Shown here one piece after another: positions 9,578 through 20,000 of a stretch of 64,000 nucleotides of DNA (the stretch's first letter is position 1; each line of letters starts with the position of its first letter). The translations under genes were made by a program, and so were the position numbers. The stretch spans positions 62,001-126,000 of the forward strand of contig WSYJ01000157.1 in NCBI GenBank assembly GCA_020186115.1. Direction: 5' to 3'. Below the pieces are notes generated by a model. It was not told the DNA's origin. It saw only the letters and a list, made by a program, of their open reading frames with translations, and searched no databases. The stretch is from Histomonas meleagridis (Eukaryota > Parabasalia > Tritrichomonadida > Dientamoebidae).

Positions 9578-11788
9578 ATGGAAAAATCAAGACAAGCCTT
9601 GCAATTAGCGAGAGAAAGACAAAAGCGGATCAAGGCAGAAAGACAAGCACGTATTAATAAGAGACTTTATGAAGCGATAAGTGTCAAATGTGTTTCAAAC
9701 ATAGAGAGAAATGAAGATATTAATTCAGAAAATGAAGAATATGATGAAATCATTAATTCGATATTGAGAAACCTTGGAGTTCACCCAAATGCAAGAAGAT
9801 ATGATGAAAAAATTTATCAATTAGCATCCAATATTAATTCGATTTCGCCACAAGCTTTACGTTATATTAGATCTTTTATTCCATTACCTTTTTATACATC
9901 AATACATAATCATTTAGCAGATTTAATCAATGAACGTTTTAAGTCTTTGATTGATATTATTAATCAAATAGATGGAATCATAAATGCTTATAAAAACAAT
10001 CAAATTAATATTTTTCGTCCTGCTCCAATGGATTGTATTTTAAGTATTGACGCAATAGCATTTTCGCCCGATGTGACTATAACAAAAAATAATGTAATGA
10101 TTAAGTTAAAAAAAGTAGTTATACAAAATATTGAAAATCCTTATCAATTTTTCTGCGAAAATGCACAACAATGGATAAATTTTTTAATGATAAATTGGAA
10201 TCAAATAAAAAATTATGCCGTTGTTTATTACATTCAATATATAAATCCAGATTATTCGTGCTCAATAATTCATTTTTCTCCTTCATCCCAGGGGAAAGCA
10301 ACAAATATTCAATGTGAAACACTCGAAACATTACGTAATTAATTAAAGAATCATAAAATATATGTTCTTGGATTTGTTTTTGATGGTGATAATTGCTATG
10401 ATTTTTATCATAATTCGTTCTTTGGTCAATATGAATGTGTTGCTGAACATTACACGACTTCAATTGTTGAAATTGCAAAAAGAGTTTTTTTTCGATATAT
10501 TAGTGATCCCCTTCATATATTCAAATGTGCAAGATATCGGTTATATAAAGACGTACCATTAACTATTGGATTTAATCGAAATTCACCAATCATTGACATT
10601 TCCAATATACGAGAAGATTTAAATTCATTACCGATTTTGATTAATAACTCTAAAATCACGAAAATGCACGATATTCTTTCCATTTCTCTATTTTCTATTA
10701 ACAATACTTTAATGCTATATGTAAAACATAATTTTTCAGCATTATTATATTTGTTACCATGGTCTTTGTTTATAGAAGCAATGTCTAATGACAATATAAA
10801 TTTAAGCAAAAAAATTTCGCTATTTGAAATCAGTATCTTATTAAAATTCATATATTATAAATTTATGAAGAAAACAAAATTAGACACAGGAATTAAACAA
10901 GAAAAAATGAAAAATATTGTTGCTTTAACACTTTTTGATGAGAAATTATGTATTCATTGTTGTAATACAATTCATTCATTTGTTACATTACTTCTAAAAG
11001 ATATGAATGCCAAAAAAAGCTTAAATAGATTTACGTCAAATCCTCTTGAACATCAATTTGGATGTTTAAGAATAAAAATGGGTATGTTCAAAACCCTAAG
11101 ATCAGCATTAAAAAGAATATCAACTGATCAAATAATAGCTAGCATAACAGACCAAGAATTACAATTTTTAAAGGTTTCTAAAAGAGCATCATCATTTGGA
11201 ATTACAATTTCATACAATGAATACGATAAATCATTATTTCCATATGATGGAAGGACAATTGCTTATTCACTATTAATTGAAGCAGGATTCATAGTAGAAA
11301 AACCTATTGTTAATGTAGAAAATTTTGATATCATTATTAGTAATCATTCTAAAATCGTGGAAGAATTTTTTCAAATATTATTTGATACATTTTATTTTAA
11401 TACAAAAAGAATAATGAATTCCTTGAGTATTAATGCAGTTACCTTGTCTGTTCAGACAGGTTTAAATGGTAGAAATCTTACACAATCCAAATAATCAATG
11501 GATAAGATATGCTTTATCGAAGATTCTCAAAGATTAAAGATAAGAGAGAAATATCCTTCAATTAATGAAGAAATAATAATTGATTTAAATAAATTATTTG
11601 GAAATAAGTTATTATGTAGTACTCTGAAGGATATCATCGTAAATTGTTCTGAATACTATCAAATTCCATTTTCCAAATATGATACAAAAACAAAGCAAAA
11701 TATGCTCGAATGGATCCAGAAATATTATGATAACATTAAAGAAACAATAGCAGTAATATCAGTTAACTTAAGAGATTTAAATATTTAA
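9578..11788 (+). pseudogene. P-element/THAP9-like transposase with two in-frame stops
   Basis: Three consecutive open stretches (9578-10342, 10343-11494, 11495-11788) lie in one frame, separated only by TAA at 10340-10342 and at 11492-11494; 737 codons in all. Family clues are a basic N-terminus, the segment SPQALRYIRSFIPLP near residue 90 (compare the 'SPKAYEYLR...LPLP' motif of P-type transposases), CILSIDAIAF as a candidate first catalytic Asp strand, a VFDGD strand, SDPLHIFKCAR resembling the D-P-x-H-x-x-K motif, and LEHQFGCLR near the end. I see no THAP zinc finger. Either the copy is dead or the TAA codons are read through. The assignment is by motif only. Confidence 0.6.
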
Positions 11789-11962
11789 GTACACACCCAA
11801 AAATTCGAATAAAAAAATAAATAAAGAAAAAATCACTTCACATCATTTTTTTCACTTCATCAAAATTTCAATCATTCATAAAAATCCATGCAAAAAATAT
11901 TTTTATTTGACAATCACATTTTTTTTAAATAACAAATCATATATTTTTATTCATAAATAAAT

Positions 11963-11986
11963 AAAGACCACCGCCACTTCATATAA
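11963..11986 (-). repeat. right terminal inverted repeat
   Basis: AAAGACCACCGCCACTTCAT followed by ATAA, the inverted copy of 8792-8815. Confidence 0.8.
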
Positions 11987-12662
11987 AAAGTTGCACTCGA
12001 TTTATTATCGACTAAGTTGATTTTTTCATATATTTTCACTTTTTCTCAAAATTTTTAATGAAAATGATAAAGGATAATAGTTTAGAAAATAAACACATCT
12101 AGTATGCAACATTACTATATAGGAAATAATCCAAAATTCCATAAAAAGTATGGTCGAAATCAGATCGAATTTCGAAAGATTGTACAGTCGAAATTTCGAA
12201 AAGAGGGTATTTTTGTAATCTCCTCCCAATGTTATCCTTAACATAAAATTATCGTTGAAAAAATATTGCAGGATTTTGAGTTTTAGTACCTCTCATCATG
12301 CTTTTCAATTCATTAAAGTTAAATTTATGAAGATAAATACGGAATAAAAAGAATTAATTGAAAACAATAAAATAAGAAAAAAAAATAAACAAAATAACAA
12401 AATAATGAAATAATAAGATAACAAAATAAAAAATTTTATAATATTAAATTTAGGAGTAAAAAAATAATGAAATAACAAAACAACAAAATAACAAAATGAG
12501 ACAATAACAAAATAACAAAATAATAAGATAACAAAATAATGAAATAATAAGATAACAAAAAAATAAAATAATAAAATTAAAAAATAACAAAGTAACCTCT
12601 TTAAAAAATTATTTGATAGTAATTAATATATAAAAATGTTTATTCAAAAAAAAGAAAAATAT
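11987..12662. repeat. intergenic region with A-rich simple repeats
   Basis: About 12345-12590 consists of imperfect repeats of AAAATAACAAAATAATGA-type units. A second copy of the palindrome TCGAAATTTCGA is at 12188-12199. No gene is visible before the HP1-like gene ends at 12663. Confidence 0.7.
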
Positions 12663-13325
12663 TTATTTTGATTGAGGTGGTCTATATGGTGGCATTGAAA
12701 GTACTTTCTCAATTTTTAAATGCTGTTCGTAGAATTCGATTAGCTCCATTGGATGATATTTTTTCATATCATCCTGAGATATGTAATGAATATTAGGATC
12801 ACCTTCATACAAAACAGCATATATAAATTTCTGAGTCTTTTTTGGATCATCATCTGCGCCACAAATTTTTTTAATAGGAAGATTCATTGGGTGTCTGTTC
12901 GCGTTTGAATCTTTTTGTTCTGTGGGTTCGACTTTTTCTGTTTTTATTTGGTCGGATTCATGTGTTGAAACTTTCGTGTTTACAAGAATTTTTGATGGTT
13001 GTACTTGAGTTGTTTGCATATTTTGTGTTGAGTTGGAGGTAACATTTGTTTGTGATGCTTTTTGAATTTGAGGAATATTATTGATCACATTTTGTGTATT
13101 TTCTTCTTTAATATTATTCTGGTTTATTGGTTGGTTTTGTAATGTACTTATAAGGTGTTCATAGTCTACAAGATGCTGAAGATTATTTTCTTTTACAAAA
13201 TCGATTATAACGTTTTTATTTATTATTTTGTCTTCTTTCATCCATATTGGTTCAGGACTTTCATTTGTAATCACAGAATATAATTTAGTTGCAGGATCAA
13301 ATTTAATAATTCTTTTTGCAAACAT
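12663..13325 (-). CDS. HP1-like chromo / chromoshadow domain protein
   Basis: A 220-residue protein with two related ends and a disordered middle. The N-terminus (about 6-48, with KLYSVITNESPEPIWMKEDK and IIDFVKEN) looks like a divergent chromodomain fold. Residues about 60-150 are Gln/Asn/Thr-rich and probably disordered. The C-terminus (about 153-210) matches a chromoshadow domain: KKICGADDD, then FIYAVLYEGD, then the typical HPMELIEFYEQHLKI helix. The chromo-hinge-chromoshadow order is that of HP1, which binds methylated H3K9 and dimerises through the shadow domain. The N-terminal aromatic cage is not obvious, so histone binding is uncertain. ATG at 13325. Confidence 0.65.
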   Translation of the reverse strand: MFAKRIIKFDPATKLYSVITNESPEPIWMKEDKIINKNVIIDFVKENNLQHLVDYEHLISTLQNQPINQNNIKEENTQNVINNIPQIQKASQTNVTSNSTQNMQTTQVQPSKILVNTKVSTHESDQIKTEKVEPTEQKDSNANRHPMNLPIKKICGADDDPKKTQKFIYAVLYEGDPNIHYISQDDMKKYHPMELIEFYEQHLKIEKVLSMPPYRPPQSK

Positions 13326-14525
13326 AATTTTTGTTCGTTCAATTCAAACAAAGCTTTGAAATTTTGAAGGGAAACAGTTTGTTACTTTTTTAGGTGATAA
13401 ATCAAATTACATTGGTATTTCAAGATTGGATTCATTTGTAAATCATCCCGATATTAAAATAGTTATTTGCTTTACGAAGTGATGATATAAATTTATTTTG
13501 AGATATTTTCCATCAATTTGCTTATAAATTAAATAACCTTCATCATTTATTTATATACAAATATGAAATTTATTTATCATGTGCATTTAAAATAGAAGAG
13601 ATTCTAAAATCTTGTATTACATTTTATTGTGCATTAAAGGTGGCATGACTTTTAATTGAAATTTGGGGTTGGGAGACCTTATAGAAAATATTGAATCATC
13701 CATTCAATTTCATACAAAAGTGAAAGTATGATGTGCGCCAAAAATCAATAACATATTGTTCTTCTTTTCAATATATTTTGATCGTATTTAAGAGTGGGAT
13801 GCGTCAAAATGGAAGAATAAAAACCATGTATACCGCTTCAATCAGACAAAATTATTGAGCATGCATCTAACAACGACCGCCACGTCCTATCCGAAGTAAA
13901 ATATTTGTTTTTCTTCTCATTTTTATCAAAAGCTTCTTCGTTTTTTCTTATACTTATGGATCAGCAGCCTTTGAAGAGTTTACTTCATTATTTTTCAAGT
14001 ACAATGAATGGCATTTTAATAGGCTACACTATTTTTACCATTTCCACATTTTCCAACAAAAGCACAGATACGCTGAAAAAATTCAATAAATTACCAATTT
14101 TATCAATTAGCAAAAACAAAACGCAAACTTTTTCAGCACCCAAAGGAAGCAATCACAGCACTAATGCTTTCTTATACGATACCATTGGAATTTTTGCTCG
14201 TTATCTTTTGAATATTTTTGACATGTATAAATTTTTTTATTCACTTATTTTAAGCTCTTTTTGTAATTCGCCATTAGTAAAACATCAAAAGTTTCGACCC
14301 AAGACAAATTATTTTAATCTATTTCCTATCGATGATGGAAATCATACCAAAGCCGATTATCCCTTTTATCATGCACAAAACGATCCACATCATAATTGCT
14401 TTACAAGCTCAAATCTTTCCATCAATAATAGATACTTTTTAATAATATTTTGTGTATTAATTATCTTTTTTAAAAGATATTTAAATGTGAAATTGTTCTT
14501 TAAAAATATCTTAAAACCAAATAAT
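13326..14525. other. intergenic with an unexplained open frame continuous with the BspA gene
   Basis: About 1.2 kb upstream of the BspA-like gene. The last part, 13905-14525, is open for 207 codons in the same frame as the BspA gene, but the translation (Phe/Ser/Asn-rich with scattered hydrophobic runs) matches nothing. A start at 14526 gives a proper signal peptide, so this region is treated as leader or chance open frame. It could be a long N-terminal extension. Confidence 0.4.
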
Positions 14526-15536
14526 ATGAAAACAAATTATTTTTCATTTCTTTTTGTTTTATTTTTCACTAATGCATTTCAAATATATATTACTGAAAAT
14601 AATACACTTTTAATATACAACGAAAATGATTATGCAGACGAATATTCGCATTCAGCTGTTTGTGTTATGATATACGGAAATGTTTCAATTTTGAGTAGCG
14701 AATTCAGTGAATGGCCAATGCTGAAGTATGTTCACATTGGCAACTTGGTTACATCAATTGGAGGTTCTGCTTTTTGTTTTTGCAATAATTTGGAATATGT
14801 TATAATTGGAGAAAATGTCAAAGAAATTGGAGGTTCTGCATTTTCATCCTGTCCAAATCTAAAATGTATTTACTTTTATGGAACAAAAGAGCCATACATT
14901 GGAGTAAATGCATTTGCAAATGTTTCTGCAGCAGTTATGGTACCGAAGGATTACATTGATCGAAGTTTTGGAAATTTATATGTAACCACAGACACTGTTG
15001 AAGGCTGCGCACCAATGCCAACGCAATCGAACACGTTCTCGCATTCGAACACGTTCACTGCTTCACTTCGCAGCGATTTATCGCAAACGTTTTCGTTTAC
15101 TTTAACTGTTTCATTGTCTGTTTCATATTCGCTGACGTATTCTGCGATTGACACTCAAACGATTTCATATTATTTGAGTAATTCGGAGTTAACTTATGTT
15201 GAAACGAATTTCATATACTACAATTACACAGTCATTGTATATTCGACATATTATAGCTATTATTCGAACTTCTTCACATACGTGTATCTGAGTCCAAGTG
15301 ATGAACCGGGCGGAATTACAACTGCGGCGCTGATCGGAATAATCTGCGGTGCGGTCGCATTCGTTTTGATTGTCGTCGCAGCTGTTACGTTTTTGGTGAA
15401 AAGTAATAACAGAAAGGAAAAGTCGAGCGTGAAGCTGCAGTTTAAGGAGACAACGACGTCAACGACAAAGCAGTACGACGATGTCGACAGTATAGTGGAA
15501 GAACTTGCAAAAGAAGATGAAGACAATTGGCTATGA
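14526..15536 (+). CDS. BspA-like leucine-rich-repeat surface protein (short)
   Basis: A 336-residue type I membrane protein. The signal peptide is at 1-18 (MKTNYFSFLFVLFFTNAF), followed by about three BspA/TpLRR-type repeats (IGGSAFCFCNNLEYVIIGENVK pattern) near 75-125. Then come a Ser/Thr-rich stalk with many FS/FT/SLS units (170-230), a Tyr-rich juxtamembrane motif (FIYYNYTVIVYSTYYSYYS) and a transmembrane helix near 268-292 (AALIGIICGAVAFVLIVVAA). The cytoplasmic tail is acidic and ends EDEDNWL. BspA-like proteins are a major trichomonad surface family linked to adhesion. The stalk-to-tail half is more GC-rich than the N-terminal half. An in-frame extension to 13905 exists. Confidence 0.85.
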   Translation: MKTNYFSFLFVLFFTNAFQIYITENNTLLIYNENDYADEYSHSAVCVMIYGNVSILSSEFSEWPMLKYVHIGNLVTSIGGSAFCFCNNLEYVIIGENVKEIGGSAFSSCPNLKCIYFYGTKEPYIGVNAFANVSAAVMVPKDYIDRSFGNLYVTTDTVEGCAPMPTQSNTFSHSNTFTASLRSDLSQTFSFTLTVSLSVSYSLTYSAIDTQTISYYLSNSELTYVETNFIYYNYTVIVYSTYYSYYSNFFTYVYLSPSDEPGGITTAALIGIICGAVAFVLIVVAAVTFLVKSNNRKEKSSVKLQFKETTTSTTKQYDDVDSIVEELAKEDEDNWL

Positions 15537-16224
15537 TATATTGTTAAAAAAAAAATATAAAAATGTATTTTTTTATGAGGAAATGAATTAGATGTGAATA
15601 AAATTATGAGAAAACATATTCAGAAGGTTATTATCATGTTGATTATGTCAAACTCTTTTCAATGTTTTTTTAATTTATACAAAGACACCATGAAAAACTG
15701 TCTACTTTCATACAACTACGAAGAAATGTTTGGTATGGAAAAAATATTTTAAAAAATAAAAAATAAAAAAATAAAATGCCTTTAAACAACAGATTCTTCA
15801 AAAAGGCATTGTGAGCGAAATACAATGATATTATTTCATATTTATTCAATAAACTTGGTATGTATATACATGCCTTTTTATAGGTTGAAAAAAGCTTCTG
15901 TGAACGACAGTTTTATATATCCATTTTACCTTTTACAATGAATATAAATGCAATATGTATCAATTCTATACATTATGATGTCATTTCATTTTTTTCCGAG
16001 TATAATGGAATATACGTATATATACATTACTATTGATGACAGATTAATTCGCTTTTGCAAAACAAAAAATTATTAAATTTAACAACATCACGCGAAAGCA
16101 ATTTAGCAAGACAATAAATTGAAAATAGAACATATTTGGAACATATTTTTAATATTTCATTTAATCATTTATCATATACAAAAAATTTTAATTTCAAATT
16201 TAGAAATAAAAATAGAAAACTTAG
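15537..16224. other. intergenic, nothing recognised
   Basis: About 690 bp of AT-rich spacer with homopolymer runs and short TATATA tracts; no supportable gene. Confidence 0.5.
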
Positions 16225-16704
16225 TCAGCATGGTGAAATTTTTGGGACATCAGAAACGTTCACCACGTACGGGTCTGCGTAGAGCTGTTCTGCTGAAGCG
16301 TTTTCCACAATGAACATTTCATTTGTCATGTAATTTCTTGATGTTGCAGGCGGCTGTGGGTTCCAGCCGGGAACAGCCTGAACCAAGAAGCTCGTTAGCT
16401 GCCTTAGCTTGCTAAAGTCCGGTGTATAAACTTTTTTAAATGGTATCAAAGAGAAGGAATTTAATGACAACGCAAATTGAGTTTGTTCTTTTGTAAGGAA
16501 TAACTTATACCAACCCCTTTGTATCATTGATGACGTTGAAAAGTTAATTCCTCTTCCTTTTAGTTGGTCAAGATCTTGTTTTGATAATTGTTTCGTAATT
16601 CGTACCAAATACCATCCTAACGCAGGCTCTCTGAGAGCGAATCTTCCGTCGTCAGTTACGGAGTATCCAATTGCATTCATTCGTGGTGCACCAATCGAGT
16701 TCAT
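16225..16704 (-). CDS. small protein, possibly a lone subtilase-propeptide-like domain
   Basis: A 159-residue protein starting at ATG 16704; the frame upstream has no ATG. Base composition is less AT-rich than the surroundings, which supports a real gene. The order of elements (GWYLVRIT, LDQLKGRGINF, a GWYKLFLT strand, and a C-terminal SAEQLYADPYVVNVSDVPK) recalls the propeptide of family S8 subtilisin-like peptidases, where a strand like 'ADPxVVxVSxVP' leads into the catalytic domain. No catalytic D/H/S domain follows: the frame ends with TGA right after this segment. It may be a truncated subtilase or a stand-alone inhibitor-like protein. Low certainty on function. Confidence 0.55.
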   Translation of the reverse strand: MNSIGAPRMNAIGYSVTDDGRFALREPALGWYLVRITKQLSKQDLDQLKGRGINFSTSSMIQRGWYKLFLTKEQTQFALSLNSFSLIPFKKVYTPDFSKLRQLTSFLVQAVPGWNPQPPATSRNYMTNEMFIVENASAEQLYADPYVVNVSDVPKISPC

Positions 16705-17013
16705 CTTCCAAGATTTTAACAGTATCTGCTCCACTTTTTGAATGCAATTCTATCAGTGCCGATCAAAACTGTCAATTGCTGAAGTCTTTCACGAATTTAC
16801 ATAAACTTTTCAATATCTTCGGTTTTTTTGAGTTGCGATTCAAAAACCTGGCAAAAAAATGTCAGTTCTCAACCTTTTCAGGGTGCGTTTCAAAAGGAAC
16901 CGATCACTTGTGTCAGTTATTTTTTACGACACACGAATCGGATTATTATCCCTATGAAAATTGAGTACTTTATCGATGCCAATATCCGTTATAACTAATT
17001 CCCAAGGAAGTCA

Positions 17014-20000
17014 ATGACAAGCTTAAGTACGAGTAATAATTCCAGCTCTATCTATTCATCGGTGAAAAGCGAAGACAAGTACCAGGGCGTTTTAATGGTT
17101 CCACTTGGCATTCGCTTTAAACGGAATTTGTTTCAATTCGGATGTTATCTTTATGACTCCGTTAAACCTCTTCCGATATTATCACTCATAGGGAATTGTT
17201 TGTTTCTTGTTCTATGGGTATTTCCAGCTCATTTATTAAATTGTCCAAATACTCAACCGACAGATCAACTTGTTGAATATTTCCTACAGTACACTAACAT
17301 GTTAATACGTCTTACTCCAGCGTTTTATAACCAGAATAGTTTGTATATCTATATTATCATCTTTTTCATAATCCAATTAATATTCATCGTATTATTTTTC
17401 GTCACAATGTTCTTATTCTGTCGGAAAGGCACACTCTCGAGTATTTCGTCCAGACTTCTTGTCGAATTCTATGGTTTCCCATGTTTTATCATTCACGGAT
17501 ATTTTTTTAGTGTTTTAGGAGACAAATCATTTTTAGCGTTTAGTCAGGAATCGAATGTTAAGACGATTACCATTGTTTTCATCATACTTTATTTCATTTT
17601 ATTTTTGATTTGGGCATTTGTAATTTTACCATTATCATGTGTCCGAGTTGAATTTTGTAACACATCATTACATTGTTATTTGTATCAGCATCAAATCTAT
17701 TATATCTTGATCATGTGCTTCCAAGTCTTTATTTCTGGGATTTATCCATATTTAAATGACATTGGGAAATATATTATATTTATATTAATGATATTAAATT
17801 ATTTAAGTTCAACAATAATATCATTAATATATACTTCATTCATTTCGTCAACACTTTATATTATCTTTTCAGGTGTATCTATTTCAGCATTAATTTGTTT
17901 GGTATTAAACTTTTGTTATGATATTAGAGTACATCCAGTTCCATCATTTTTCATTCCATTAGAAATATGTATTGATTTATTATTTCCATTTATATCATTT
18001 GGTATTAATCATCTTCGGAAAACTAAAGAATTAATGAAACTTGAAATAATTAATGAAGATCATTTAGAGTTTGATAACATATGTAATAGTTTCTCTAAAA
18101 CTTTAAACTTAGCGAAAACTGCATTCACTTATGGACATCCATTAATGATTGATTGGGAGTTCATGAAAATGGCAAATAATAAATATCCAAACAAATTGGA
18201 ACTATTTGTATTATGGGCAAGATTTGCAGCATCTATTTCGACTGAGCAAAAAGTTTTAGTTTGGATTGAAGAACAAATTCATATTTTAAAGAAGAAGTCA
18301 TCAATGATTTCATATTTCCGTAGTAAAATTCGTTTGATTACTCATCAAAGAGAACAAATTATGACTCAATCATTTAGAAGGAATTTAAAGAAAATCGATA
18401 AGTTAACAAATGAAGCTAAGAATGAACAACGAAGATTTTGGGAATGTATAATTCAAGGGAACTTACAAGATATGGAATCCGCTTTAATTACATCACAAAA
18501 TTCGACAATGAAAACAGAAAATGAAATATTACATTTGATACAAACATATCCGAATAATCAATATATCATTCGTTTATATGCACGTTTCTTATTAAAAGTT
18601 AAAGGGGATAAAATCGGATTTAATTATTGGAATAATAATTATTTAAAACTTAAAAATGGAGAAAGAATTGTTGAAGATAAATATGAAATTTATGCTAATG
18701 AATGTTTCCCTTTAATTATATCATTAACCCAAAAAAATAATAATTCTAATTTCGATGATAGTAAATCGATTTATAGTAATAATATTAATAATAATAGTTC
18801 AATTTCAACTTCTTTAAGTATCTTCGAAACGTCGGAAACTAATGAAGGATTACTTTATTCGACAATTCGAGAAAGTTTATTAAATGTTAAGATACCAATC
18901 ATTACATTTACTATTGTCGCATTTACTATTTATATTTTAATATGTTTAACTTTAGGGTTTTTATTATTAAATCAAATTCCTAATGATAAAGTTCAAAAGT
19001 TAATGCAATTGTTTCAATATGAAACTTATACTTATGATATTCGTACGAATATGTTACATTTAAGTTTTTTAGTATTACAAAATATTATGAGTATTTATCG
19101 AGGTTATAGTTTCTTAGGTGATGAATTATATACTTTAGCATTTGGTCCTTCAAATGATATAACGAATCAAATTAATTTTATTACAAGTGAAATAGAAACT
19201 CGAATTTCGAATTTAAAATCATTAAATAATTATGATCAAAATAATATCTATTTAGAGAAAATTTCAAATTATTTATTTTCTCAATCAATACAATTTAATA
19301 CTATAAATATAGATAATAATAATGAATTAATATATGAACCAGTAAATAAAAGTATCGAAAGTTCAACTTCATTCATGTCAATATTAGCTAGTGATATTAT
19401 AACTATTAATGATATCGATACAGTAATTAATGATTATCGTTTAATTACTATACTTGATCATAGAGATATTATTATGAATGTTTATAATGATATTGCAATT
19501 AATTTTAATAATTATGAATTAGAAAAAGAAAATTCAATTCGTAATTTCTTAATAATTTCATTGATATGTTGTTCTTGTATTGATTTCTTTTGTGGTATAA
19601 TAATATTTATAATATTTGTTATATATTATACTAAACAAAGAAGTGTTATAATGTATAACTTCTTAAAAATTCCTAAACAAATTGTTTCAAATATAGTTTC
19701 TTCATTACGATCTAAAATAGAAAATGATGAAGATTTAGAGAACCAAGAAAATGTTGAAATAATTCGTAATAAACAAGAAGAGAATTTGATTTCAATATTT
19801 ACATCTACTTCAACACAATCATTATCATCAATCTTTGTAATAATTATAGTATTTTTCATATGTATTATTACTATTTTCCTTTTAATGTTACAAGAATATT
19901 TATCATATTCTTCAATGAATGAAATTTTAGATGTAATAAATGTTGATGCACCTTATCCAAACTTATTATCTAAAATTTATTCGGAATCAATTTATATGTT

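Larger units (their letters stand above)
8792..11986 (+). mobile_element. P-element-like DNA transposon with terminal inverted repeats
   Basis: A 3.2-kb unit bounded by 24-bp inverted repeats (23 of 24 positions match) and holding a single transposase reading frame on the plus strand. The transposase resembles the THAP9/P-element family, but its frame has two TAA codons, so this copy is probably inactive. A clear target-site duplication could not be defined: the repeats begin and end in TTATAT/ATATAA, which hides the exact end. The inverted repeats stand out because they are GC-rich (GAAGTGGCGGTG) against AT-rich surroundings. Confidence 0.7.
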
